Under the pieces are notes generated by a model, which saw only the letters and a program-made list of their open reading frames with translations, was not told the DNA's origin and ran no database searches. Source: Chlamydiota bacterium (GTDB taxonomy: Bacteria > Chlamydiota > Chlamydiia > Chlamydiales > VGMA01). From it: 14,346 nucleotides of DNA. The translations under genes and the position numbers were made by a program. This document shows, piece by piece, positions 6,352-12,229 of the stretch. The DNA lies in the NCBI GenBank assembly GCA_016866575.1, contig VGMA01000028.1:1-14346 (forward strand), in the 5' to 3' direction. Numbering within the stretch: position 1 is the stretch's first letter; each line of letters starts with the position of its first letter.

Positions 6352-6795
6352 TTACTTAAAATCTATCTCTAATTTCACTACTCGACCATCTTCAATAGTG
6401 GCAGTAACGGGATAGTTGCCATCTCCATAACCTGATGTAGAAACTATTGCTGTTGCTAAGCCTGCTGCCGTTATCTCTCCAAAATTTTGAGAGGAAGTTA
6501 CTGATGACACACCCGAATACGAAAAAGAACCCTTGTCAGGGTACTCTTCAAATACTTCCCATCCCTCTTCGGCAAGATCATTCATTGTCTTTCCACCTTC
6601 TTTTTTGATTGGCGTGGCCCAATTGATATGAGTGCCATCTATTTTTTGCCACAATGAGTAGCGCTTATTACCCTTTTTTACTCCAGTTTCGTAATTAAAA
6701 TCATTGACTACATATCTGTCAAGGTATGCAGGATCAACTATAATAATCTGCCCGCTGTCTACTGAAACGTTACCAATGAGTTTTTTTTCCATCAC
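6352..6795 (-). CDS. DUF4241-like small protein
   Basis: This 147-residue soluble protein starts with MMEKKLIGNVSVDSGQIIIVDPAYL, a pattern in which a DSG turn precedes a short strand and a DP. It ends with AIVSTSGYGDGNYPV followed by ATIEDGRVVKLEIDF. The DSGxxxxxDPxY beginning and the SxGxGDGxYPV...DGRV...xxDF ending are those of a widespread bacterial and phage protein type related to Pfam DUF4241, whose function is unknown. A KKEGGKT motif at 65-71 belongs to the GG pattern of this cluster. No membrane segment is visible, unusual for this part of the operon. The gene is coupled to the preceding one by an ATGA overlap, and a 26-base gap follows. Either of the two initial Met codons could be the start. 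Confidence 0.7.
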   Translation of the reverse strand: MMEKKLIGNVSVDSGQIIIVDPAYLDRYVVNDFNYETGVKKGNKRYSLWQKIDGTHINWATPIKKEGGKTMNDLAEEGWEVFEEYPDKGSFSYSGVSSVTSSQNFGEITAAGLATAIVSTSGYGDGNYPVTATIEDGRVVKLEIDFK

Positions 6796-7610
6796 TCTTT
6801 AATTTTTTTTAACCGTGCTCCAGCTATTCTTCTTGCTGCTTCCTCTGCTTCTTTTTTATTGTAAGTAGTACCATAATCCTTTTTAAGTCTAGCAGGAACT
6901 TTCGATCCTTGAAGCTTTTTAGATATGGCATTTGCTATGTCAACAAACTTAGTGCTTTTTTTCTTTATTTTACTTTTTTTTATTTTACCTCCTACATCGT
7001 ATTCATCGTCATATCTCTCATATTCATAGTCTTCCGTATCGTCTTCGGGATCATAGTAATCTTGTACATCGTAAACATGTTTTTCTTGATATGATTTAAC
7101 TATGTATTTTGCTTTATTTTCATTATTTTTTATTTTATTATATTCTTCTAAACTATGTACAGGGAAATCAACGGTTTTAAAATCGTTTTGCATAACTACC
7201 CTGACAATGTCGTACTCATCGATGTAGCCACCACTTTTCGCGTTTTCATGCTCTTCGATGGTTTTAAAGGTAAAAGTGGGGTTTTCTAAAAAAGCCTCGG
7301 TTGTTACGCCTCCGTTGGACATAAATTCGTATTCGTGCTTAATTTTAGCGGCTTTTATAGTTAGATTTCCGTAGTCATCAACCATAAACATATTTTTGGC
7401 TCTATCGAGAGCCTCTTCATCATTATTTGCAATTATGTCATAAATGAAACGATATTTATTTCCATCTTCCTCATTGATTGCCTCGATTTCAACATCATAT
7501 TCAATAGTGCCATCGGACAGAGATCCGCCTTTGGCTAAAGTCATTTTTTTTTCATGCAAAGACTGGCTAATTAAATAACCACCAGCAATCATTAGTAGGT
7601 ATGGTATCAT
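6792..7610 (-). CDS. MIPY-type membrane-anchored protein with four GG motifs
   Basis: This 272-residue protein begins with a membrane helix (MIPYLLMIAGGYLISQSL, residues 1-18) like the next two genes upstream. The rest is mostly acidic and soluble. GG motifs lie at 28-29 (LAKGGS), 100-101 (SNGGVT), 127-128 (KSGGYI) and 207-208 (DVGGKI), and appear to separate modules: 29-97 with beta character, 128-180, and a very acidic Tyr/Asp/Glu stretch (180-204). The C-terminal 50 residues are strongly basic (KLQGSKVPARLKKDYGTTY, then KKEAEEAARRIAGARLKK) and resemble a short helical domain that I remember from phage proteins. The switch from a polyacidic to a polybasic end is notable. ATGA overlaps link it to both neighbours. 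Probably a virion membrane protein or polyprotein-like precursor; function unknown. Confidence 0.72.
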   Translation of the reverse strand: MIPYLLMIAGGYLISQSLHEKKMTLAKGGSLSDGTIEYDVEIEAINEEDGNKYRFIYDIIANNDEEALDRAKNMFMVDDYGNLTIKAAKIKHEYEFMSNGGVTTEAFLENPTFTFKTIEEHENAKSGGYIDEYDIVRVVMQNDFKTVDFPVHSLEEYNKIKNNENKAKYIVKSYQEKHVYDVQDYYDPEDDTEDYEYERYDDEYDVGGKIKKSKIKKKSTKFVDIANAISKKLQGSKVPARLKKDYGTTYNKKEAEEAARRIAGARLKKIKE

Positions 7611-8068
7611 TTTAGTTTTCTTAGAGTTTTAGCCAATCTTGCTCGTTGTGCAGTCTTACCGCCCTCTTTTTCGAGTTTATCTAGGTCAGCTTTTGAAAGT
7701 TTTTCGTCCCCTTTTATCAAGCCTTGCCTTTTGGCTTCGGCTCTAAGTGCCCCAGGCTTTTTTATGGCTTCTTGAATCCATTTGGTTTCGCCGCCCTTTG
7801 CATACTTTTCCGCTTGATCAAAGTATCTATTGATGTTTGGTTCGCCAGATTCGAGATCGTCTTCTCGTTCTATTGGAACTCGATATTTGACGCCCTCTTT
7901 GCTCCAAATCTCGTATTCAACACCATCCCCAGCGTCTAAAAGTTTCCAATCACTTGTCATGCCTCCGTCCTTCAATATGTTGTATGGATTGCTTAAAGGG
8001 TTATACTTTTTTCTATAAGCATCGCCGATTAAATAACCGCCTATTCCTGCTAAAATATATGGGATCAT
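7607..8068 (-). CDS. MIPY-type membrane-anchored protein with KWIQ-RARLA basic domain, start moved to 8068
   Basis: I choose the ATG at 8068-8066, giving 153 residues starting MIPYILAGIGGYLIGDAYRK, because the two related genes begin exactly this way and the longer frame from 8098 would overlap the upstream gene by 20 bases. After the N-terminal membrane helix come a GG motif at 35-36 (LKDGGMT), a small beta-rich segment (about 38-66, WKLLDAGDGVEYEIW), a second GG at 92-93 (KYAKGGET), and a basic helical domain, KWIQEAIKKPGALRAEAKR to ARLAKTLRKLK (96-152). This last domain is widespread in phages and large eukaryotic DNA viruses, sometimes as a stand-alone protein; its function is unknown and DNA binding is plausible. 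A third GG lies at 136-137. ATGA overlap with the next gene. Confidence 0.75.
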   Translation of the reverse strand: MIPYILAGIGGYLIGDAYRKKYNPLSNPYNILKDGGMTSDWKLLDAGDGVEYEIWSKEGVKYRVPIEREDDLESGEPNINRYFDQAEKYAKGGETKWIQEAIKKPGALRAEAKRQGLIKGDEKLSKADLDKLEKEGGKTAQRARLAKTLRKLK

Positions 8069-8078
8069 AAATAAAAAT

Positions 8079-9029
8079 TTAAGAGGGTAAGCCTCCATGT
8101 TTAAATTTATAGATATACGCCTTGTTAGACTTATCTACTGACTTAGCCAAACGTCTAACATTCGTAGTGAAGGCTAATTCTTCATCAGTCATTGCTCTAG
8201 GATTTATCTTAAAGATCGGGTACAATGAAGTCATCTTAAATTCGATACCTGGATATTTGTTTTTAAGCACGTCTACAAACATCACTGCGGTACTTTCTTC
8301 TTTTGGACTTTTCTTATACTCAGCTATTACATCTTTAAAATCTTCTTCCAATAGCTCTTTATTTGCAATCTTATTTCCTTCGCTTACTTTTCTTAATTCT
8401 TGAATTAGTTTTATTTGCTTTTTTGTTCTGTTGTAATCATGTTCGGGTATATTAAACAACTTTTGATAATCTCGTTGTGTAAAGAAATAACCTATGTATT
8501 TATTTTTTTTCTTTTGAGCTGCTAACACGCTTTTGAACTTAGATACAGTTTCTTTTACATTTTTAGTTTTTTCCCAATGATTGCTTACTTCAGCGAAATC
8601 TAGAAAATAATTGTAATTGGGTTTGTATATCCCAACATTGTAATAAGGTTGATTTATACCCCCAGCTTTAAATGTTTTTAGTTTACCACCATTTCGATAT
8701 GAAGCCACTTCATCGTTGATGGCAACGACATCTACGTCATTCTTGTTAATCGCGGCAGAATATCCTTCGGGAAGCGTTACAAGATAAAAAACGTCGGTAA
8801 TTTCATTTACAACAACCTCGAACATTCCGCCTTCCTGAAATTGTTCTTCTGCTACTAGATCTTGGCTATCATCAAAAAGTTCTACCCATGTGTCGCTCTT
8901 AAAACTGAAAACAACTTCATCTCCGACTTCAATTGGTTTTTCCTCTACAATGTCACCCAATCCGAACATTTTAGATCGTGAGCTACCCATCAAAAAACCG
9001 CCAGCTGCTATTAAAATAAAAGGTATCAT
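8079..9029 (-). CDS. MIPF-type membrane-anchored protein with GG motifs
   Basis: This 316-residue protein opens with the same membrane segment as the two genes downstream (MIPFILIAAGGFLMGSS). Residues 30-105 form a beta-rich domain (VGDEVVFSFKSDTWVELF, then FEVVVNEITDVFYLVTLPEG). GG motifs lie at 67-68 (QEGGMF), 114-115 (RNGGKL), 123-124 (KAGGIN) and 312-313 (KHGGLPS at the very C-terminus). The remaining 125-310 is a helical, Lys-rich soluble domain with Tyr/Phe patches (YKPNYNYFLDFAEVSNHW; KKNKYIGYFFTQRDYQKLF). The domain between the GG motifs and the C-terminal GG tail could be released by cleavage, but no protease is visible here. It is coupled to the upstream annexin-like gene by ATGA. 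Function unknown; probably a virion membrane protein. Confidence 0.72.
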   Translation of the reverse strand: MIPFILIAAGGFLMGSSRSKMFGLGDIVEEKPIEVGDEVVFSFKSDTWVELFDDSQDLVAEEQFQEGGMFEVVVNEITDVFYLVTLPEGYSAAINKNDVDVVAINDEVASYRNGGKLKTFKAGGINQPYYNVGIYKPNYNYFLDFAEVSNHWEKTKNVKETVSKFKSVLAAQKKKNKYIGYFFTQRDYQKLFNIPEHDYNRTKKQIKLIQELRKVSEGNKIANKELLEEDFKDVIAEYKKSPKEESTAVMFVDVLKNKYPGIEFKMTSLYPIFKINPRAMTDEELAFTTNVRRLAKSVDKSNKAYIYKFKHGGLPS

Positions 9030-9457
9030 AGGGACACTCCTATTTTTCTTAGTTTCGCATTCAAATCAGCCATTTCATCTTCATCTAATTCATTTTTTAA
9101 AGCTTGTGGTAATGTTCCAGTAAAATCATCTTGAAAAATATTACCTCTACCGCTACTTACAGTTCTCACGCCATATGTTGCAACTAAAGCATCCCAATCA
9201 GCTTTATTTCGCAGCTTTAAAATTTGATTTTCAATTAGGTCTTCAGAAGTTCCATATCCATCCATTGCGGAATGAATATCATCAGCCATTTCTGCATAAT
9301 CTAATCCAGCTATTGTGGGATATATTCCACCACCGCCACCATTACCGTCAGGGATTGTGTCAGGGATTGTGCCACCTTTTCTTCCTTTTATAATAAAGTA
9401 AGCCGCTAATGCTAAACCTCCTATGCCAACAGCAATTAAAAGTGCCTTTTTTTTCAT
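9026..9457 (-). CDS. Annexin-like repeat protein with N-terminal membrane anchor
   Basis: I take the ATG at 9457-9455 (143 residues, MKKKALLIAVGIGGLALAAY) rather than the GTG at 9475, which would overlap the preceding gene; the ATG has the same 16-base leader as that gene. After a membrane helix (about 5-23) and a Gly-rich linker (26-44, including a doubled TIPD) comes a helical domain. It contains AMDGYGTSEDLIENQILKLR (64-83), then ADWDALVATYGVR (86-98) and LPQALKNELDEDEMADLN (116-133). The GxGTxEdxI turn and the following helices match the annexin repeat layout, in which GxGT-type loops can bind calcium. Similar repeats occur in structural proteins of Bacteroidota phages as far as I remember. 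Calcium or membrane binding is inference only. Confidence 0.72.
   Translation of the reverse strand: MKKKALLIAVGIGGLALAAYFIIKGRKGGTIPDTIPDGNGGGGGIYPTIAGLDYAEMADDIHSAMDGYGTSEDLIENQILKLRNKADWDALVATYGVRTVSSGRGNIFQDDFTGTLPQALKNELDEDEMADLNAKLRKIGVSL
9347..9370. repeat. 12-base tandem repeat in the Gly-rich linker
   Basis: GTCAGGGATTGT occurs at 9347-9358 and again at 9359-9370. It encodes the doubled TIPD of the annexin-like protein's linker and is in frame. Confidence 0.9.
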
Positions 9458-9470
9458 TTTGTTTGTTTTA
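9455..9470 (-). promoter_or_regulatory. A-rich translation leader, copy 1
   Basis: On the minus strand this reads TAAAACAAACAAAATG, ending in the start codon of the annexin-like gene. The identical 16 bases precede the upstream paralogue. No Shine-Dalgarno sequence is present; an A-rich leader right before ATG is usual in Bacteroidota. It decides the start at 9457 over the GTG at 9475. Confidence 0.6.
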
Positions 9471-10043
9471 AACACGATATGTTATGCCTTTGCTTTCTAA
9501 ATACTTATTAATACCATTTCTTTCTCCTGGATCTAATTCGTCAATGATAGCAGTAAATAGATTTCCTGTTACCTCACCAAAAATATTAAGACCAAATATG
9601 TTACCACACTGAGAATATGTTCTTATGTCATAGGCAGCAACCAAGGCCGCAAAATCAGCATCGTTTCGTAAGATTTTTACTATGTTAAGAAATAATTTTC
9701 CACTTCCGCTATAACTGCCTGCCCAACCGAAAAGTGGATCGCTCATATCAAACACATTTTGCTTGGAATCACAACCTGAAAATTGTTCTTGTATTTGATC
9801 TGCCCAACCTAAATATTGAGACTCTAAAAATGTAGGTCTAATGCCTTTATTAGCGAGTCTTCTTATATCATCTTGAAATTCGGCTCTCGTTTTTTTAGCA
9901 AACCTTATATCTATTTGTCTTTTGAAAAAATTGTAAGTAAATCTGCCTGTAAAATATACAATAGCAAGACCACCTACTGCCACAACACCTTTAGCCCAAG
10001 GGGGTAGTCCATTGTAAACCTGTAATAGTTTCTCTTGAGCCAT
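9468..10043 (-). CDS. Second annexin-like membrane protein, divergent paralogue
   Basis: This 191-residue protein has a short polar start (MAQEKLLQVYNGLPPWAK), one membrane helix (about 18-33), a basic stretch (41-67) and a C-terminal helical domain. The domain aligns with its downstream neighbour: KILRNDADFAALVAAYDIRT, then SQCGNIF, then a final FTAIIDELDPGERNGINKYL. The neighbour has LKLRNKADWDALVATYGVRT, GNIF and LPQALKNELDEDEMADLN. The GxGT loop is replaced here by a longer segment with two cysteines (C91 and C146) that could form a disulfide, so calcium binding is doubtful. The two genes also share an identical 16-base leader, which supports tandem duplication. Likely a membrane-embedded virion protein; the exact role is unknown. 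Confidence 0.72.
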   Translation of the reverse strand: MAQEKLLQVYNGLPPWAKGVVAVGGLAIVYFTGRFTYNFFKRQIDIRFAKKTRAEFQDDIRRLANKGIRPTFLESQYLGWADQIQEQFSGCDSKQNVFDMSDPLFGWAGSYSGSGKLFLNIVKILRNDADFAALVAAYDIRTYSQCGNIFGLNIFGEVTGNLFTAIIDELDPGERNGINKYLESKGITYRV

Positions 10044-10056
10044 TTTGTTTGTTTTA
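10041..10056 (-). promoter_or_regulatory. A-rich translation leader, copy 2
   Basis: This is the second identical copy of TAAAACAAACAAAATG, ending in the start codon of the 191-residue annexin-like gene. Either this is the cluster's preferred initiation leader, or it was copied with the gene during duplication. Confidence 0.6.
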
Positions 10057-10069
10057 GTTCAAATTTATA

Positions 10070-10450
10070 TCATTTTGCCAGATATTTGACCATTTGCCAG
10101 ATATTTGTCAGTTCTAATCGATCGTATGTATTGCTTGACTTTGAGCTTCCAAACTTGATACCCCAATCGCCGAAGGTATTGAGCATAAAGGTTGCGTCTC
10201 CGTAAATATAGATTTCTCGTGTGCCAATCTTAACTTTGGCGAAGGCCTTTGAAAAATCAACATCCAAAATTTCTACTTTTGGAATCCAAATGTTGTTTAT
10301 GTAATAAGAATAAGCACCCGCTAAAATGGTTACAGCACCAACTATGGCTGCAACCTTAATAATAACATCGCTTGTTTTACTGAAGTAGGATCTTCCAGAT
10401 TCTATAGCTTGATTGGTAGTCAATGTTTTGTTTTTTTTTGTTTTTACCAT
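10070..10450 (-). CDS. Single-pass membrane protein with small beta-rich domain
   Basis: This 126-residue protein has a basic N-terminus (MVKTKKNKTL), a membrane helix at about 30-51 (IIKVAAIVGAVTILAGAYSYY) and a C-terminal domain with alternating strand pattern: KVEILDVDFSKAFAKVKIGT, REIYIYGDATFML and FGDWGIKFGSS. By the positive-inside rule the N-terminus faces the cytoplasm, or the viral interior, and the beta domain the other side. The gene overlaps the end of the upstream gene by seven bases. I do not recognise a named family; similar anchors followed by a WG(I/V)xFG motif are known to me only as uncharacterised phage proteins. Virion membrane protein is the likely role. Confidence 0.72.
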   Translation of the reverse strand: MVKTKKNKTLTTNQAIESGRSYFSKTSDVIIKVAAIVGAVTILAGAYSYYINNIWIPKVEILDVDFSKAFAKVKIGTREIYIYGDATFMLNTFGDWGIKFGSSKSSNTYDRLELTNIWQMVKYLAK

Positions 10451-10725
10451 AAAAGTTTGTCTGCATAATATCCAGGAGATCCTCTTTTCTTGCGATCTTT
10501 TTCATGTCTTTTCTTATAAAGTGCTCTGCGTGCGTCGGCATAATCTTTACCTTTTTCCCGAATAAATGTCGGGTAGTCTTTGTATCCAATTGCACCTACT
10601 GAAGCGACTTTTTCTCCTTTTTTGTTGAACACATCAATCTTTTTTCCTTGCACAGTGCTAGGCTTGACGATTACGCCGAGCTTTTTAGCTTGCCTTTTAG
10701 TGTATTCTTTTATTTGATATGCCAT
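10444..10725 (-). CDS. Small basic protein of a type shared with large DNA viruses (DUF5754-like)
   Basis: This 93-residue protein is strongly basic. Its motifs are VKPSTVQGKKIDVFNKKGEK (20-39), VASVGAIGYKDYPTFI (40-55), then YADARRALYKKRHEKDRKK (62-80) and GSPGYYADKLLW to the end. The combination of a KPSTxxGKK strand, a GxxGYxDYPTY turn, an RRxxYxxRHxxxR helix and a terminal GYYADxLLW is a recognisable small domain found in nucleocytoplasmic large DNA viruses and several phages; from memory it corresponds to Pfam DUF5754. Its function is unknown. Charge and small size make a DNA-associated or inner-capsid role plausible. It is coupled to the upstream gene by TAATG and overlaps the downstream gene. 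Confidence 0.8.
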   Translation of the reverse strand: MAYQIKEYTKRQAKKLGVIVKPSTVQGKKIDVFNKKGEKVASVGAIGYKDYPTFIREKGKDYADARRALYKKRHEKDRKKRGSPGYYADKLLW

Positions 10726-11411
10726 TAACTTCTACGTTCTTTAAAAAAATTTACAGCCCCCCAGGTAAGCAGAAAAGCCCCAACTCCCATTAAAATAAGT
10801 CCCTTGCTCATCTTCTTAGGTGTAGCGACTCCCACCCGATCAAAAGCTTCACTTGAATCAAAATCTTTAGCTTCACTTGGTTCTTCAATAAAACTCTCTG
10901 GTTTGATATTTATTTTTGAACGAAGATTTATCAACTGCTGCTCAACATCATTTGTCTCAAATTCTTCTTGTTCGGGATCGGACTCCTGAAACCGAGGTTC
11001 ATTCTCAATTGTTTCTATATTATCCTGTGTTTCTACATGATCCTGCTCCTCAAGTTCTTCGGCTTCCTCAATCTGTTCTACTTTTTCTGTCTCTATATAT
11101 TCTGTTTGAGCCTTTTTTAAAGCCTCTGCATCTTTGAGCTTTTGCTCATTTACACGAGCGATGTGATCTAGCTTTTTTTTGTACAAAAAAGGGTTGAACT
11201 TTCGTACCGCTTTTTCAATCTCTCTATCCAAAGAACTGACTTGAACTTGGGCTTGAAAGAGCATGTCTTTTTCGCTTTCGTCAAGGTTAATTTTCAATAA
11301 TTCTTCTACTCTTTGAGCTACACTTTCGATTTCATTAATCTTCTTTTGTAGTCTTTTGGGAAGTTGCTCTACTGTTAAGTTTTTGTCTGCGATTAATTTT
11401 TTGTAGTTCAT
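10725..11411 (-). CDS. Acidic coiled-coil protein with C-terminal membrane anchor
   Basis: In this 228-residue protein, residues 1-110 form charged helices with heptad character (for example KRLQKKINEIESVAQRVEEL and QVQVSSLDREIEKAVRKF). Residues 110-190 are extremely acidic and probably disordered (long runs rich in Glu and Asp). After a short basic patch (TPKKMSKG) comes a single membrane helix at about 204-223 (LILMGVGAFLLTWGAVNFF) and a final KERRS. The layout is a tail-anchored rod: coil, acidic spacer, anchor. It could link the capsid to the membrane or scaffold assembly; neither is shown by sequence. The stop overlaps the next start (TAATG). No family recognised. Confidence 0.72.
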   Translation of the reverse strand: MNYKKLIADKNLTVEQLPKRLQKKINEIESVAQRVEELLKINLDESEKDMLFQAQVQVSSLDREIEKAVRKFNPFLYKKKLDHIARVNEQKLKDAEALKKAQTEYIETEKVEQIEEAEELEEQDHVETQDNIETIENEPRFQESDPEQEEFETNDVEQQLINLRSKINIKPESFIEEPSEAKDFDSSEAFDRVGVATPKKMSKGLILMGVGAFLLTWGAVNFFKERRS

Positions 11412-11432
11412 ATTTTCTCTTTTTTAATTTTT

Positions 11433-11765
11433 CTATACCCATGTAATTACAGGTGTTTTACCCAAAACAACCCCTGCCAAAGCCTTTTCAGTTTCTATAG
11501 CAGTAGCTTCTTCTAATAATTTTTCTTCTTTGGTTTTAAAATTATTTTCTATTTTTTGTAAGCTTTTATTAATAACTAAACCAGCTACAAAACCAATTGA
11601 TAAAACATAAAACAACTCTACACCTTTTGGAAATACAAACTTAAAGTCTGTTATAGAGTGTTTTCTGTTGCTGGGTAGTTTTAGGCTATACGACAATACA
11701 TTACCTAAAAATCCAATCGCAGTAGTTGTTGTAACTACAAAAATTTGTCTAGTTTGCTGATTCAT
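11433..11765 (-). CDS. Two-helix membrane protein, paralogue A
   Basis: This 110-residue protein has two membrane segments (about 9-27 and 50-67) separated by a polar loop, then a charged helical tail. It is a clear paralogue of the gene at 11903-12223. Matching parts, in order, are TAIGFLGNVLSYSL against TAIGFIGDVATYSV, FKFVFPKG against FKIVFPKG, the identical KTKEEKLL, and LGKTPVITWV against VGKTPTGVIWS. Both ends would face the same side. The 41-residue gene sits between the two copies and overlaps the start of this one by ATGA. Probably an abundant structural membrane protein or a small pore; neither can be shown here. It resembles no holin I recognise, although that remains an alternative. 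Confidence 0.75.
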   Translation of the reverse strand: MNQQTRQIFVVTTTTAIGFLGNVLSYSLKLPSNRKHSITDFKFVFPKGVELFYVLSIGFVAGLVINKSLQKIENNFKTKEEKLLEEATAIETEKALAGVVLGKTPVITWV

Positions 11766-11887
11766 TGCTTACCTTCCAATTCTTTCTTTTTACGTGCTAA
11801 GAACAGATAATAACTTACTCCTAAAAGCAAACCAAAACCTATTAACACCTGCACTTCTCTGCGCCGTGCGATTTGAGAAATATCCAT
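11762..11887 (-). CDS. 41-residue single-pass membrane peptide
   Basis: A short frame runs from ATG (11887-11885) to TGA (11764-11762) and overlaps the next start by ATGA. The product reads MDISQIARRREVQVLIGFGL, then LLGVSYYLFLARKKKELEGK and a final Q. It has one membrane helix at about 12-30, flanked by Arg/Arg/Arg before and Lys/Lys/Lys after. It fills the gap between two paralogous membrane genes with no wasted sequence and has an A-rich leader, both strong signs that it is translated. Small single-helix proteins of this kind are common in the membranes of PRD1- and PM2-type viruses. The specific function is unknown. Confidence 0.75.
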   Translation of the reverse strand: MDISQIARRREVQVLIGFGLLLGVSYYLFLARKKKELEGKQ

Positions 11888-11902
11888 TTTTTTAATTTTT
11901 TA

Positions 11903-12223
11903 TTATGACCAAATAACCCCAGTGGGCGTTTTCCCAACGATTCGACCTTCAGCAAGCTTTCGCTTTTCCTCTCCGAAAAGATTGTCCAACAGCTTTTCCT
12001 CTTTTGTTTTCATAGATTCTTCTATAATCTTCAGTGAATAGTCAATCACAAATCCGCCAACAACACCTAAAAACAATACAGCTACAAGGTCTTTACCTTT
12101 AGGAAAAACAATCTTAAATTTTCCAGTGCCATCTTTTGATGCGGCAACTGAATATGTTGCCACGTCGCCAATAAATCCGATGGCTGTGCTTGATCCGACT
12201 ACAATTAATGTGCGTTTATCCAT
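11903..12223 (-). CDS. Two-helix membrane protein, paralogue B
   Basis: This 106-residue protein has membrane segments at about 5-26 and 45-62, with the same loop and tail as its paralogue downstream. Conserved landmarks are STAIGFIGD in helix one, FKIVFPKG before helix two, and KTKEEKLLDNLFGEEKRKL followed by VGKTP in the tail. The shared KTKEEKLL and xGKTP blocks suggest a conserved binding surface on the soluble tail rather than just hydrophobic similarity. GKTP might look like part of a P loop, but there is no GxxxxGK[ST] motif, so nucleotide binding is not supported. It lies six bases from the gene upstream and 15 from the small gene downstream. Confidence 0.75.
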   Translation of the reverse strand: MDKRTLIVVGSSTAIGFIGDVATYSVAASKDGTGKFKIVFPKGKDLVAVLFLGVVGGFVIDYSLKIIEESMKTKEEKLLDNLFGEEKRKLAEGRIVGKTPTGVIWS

Positions 12224-12229
12224 TTTTAT

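Noticed and set aside
8069..8098. Upstream ATG for the MIPY gene at 7607-8068
   Set aside because: The two related genes start at MIPY/MIPF, and the longer version would overlap the upstream gene by 20 bases.
9458..9475. GTG start for the annexin-like gene
   Set aside because: It would overlap the preceding gene by eight bases; the ATG at 9457 has the same leader as the paralogue and a normal MKKK membrane-protein start.
11903..12223. GKTP in the two-helix proteins as a nucleotide-binding loop
   Set aside because: There is no preceding GxxxxGK[ST] pattern and the motif sits at the extreme C-terminus after a charged tail.
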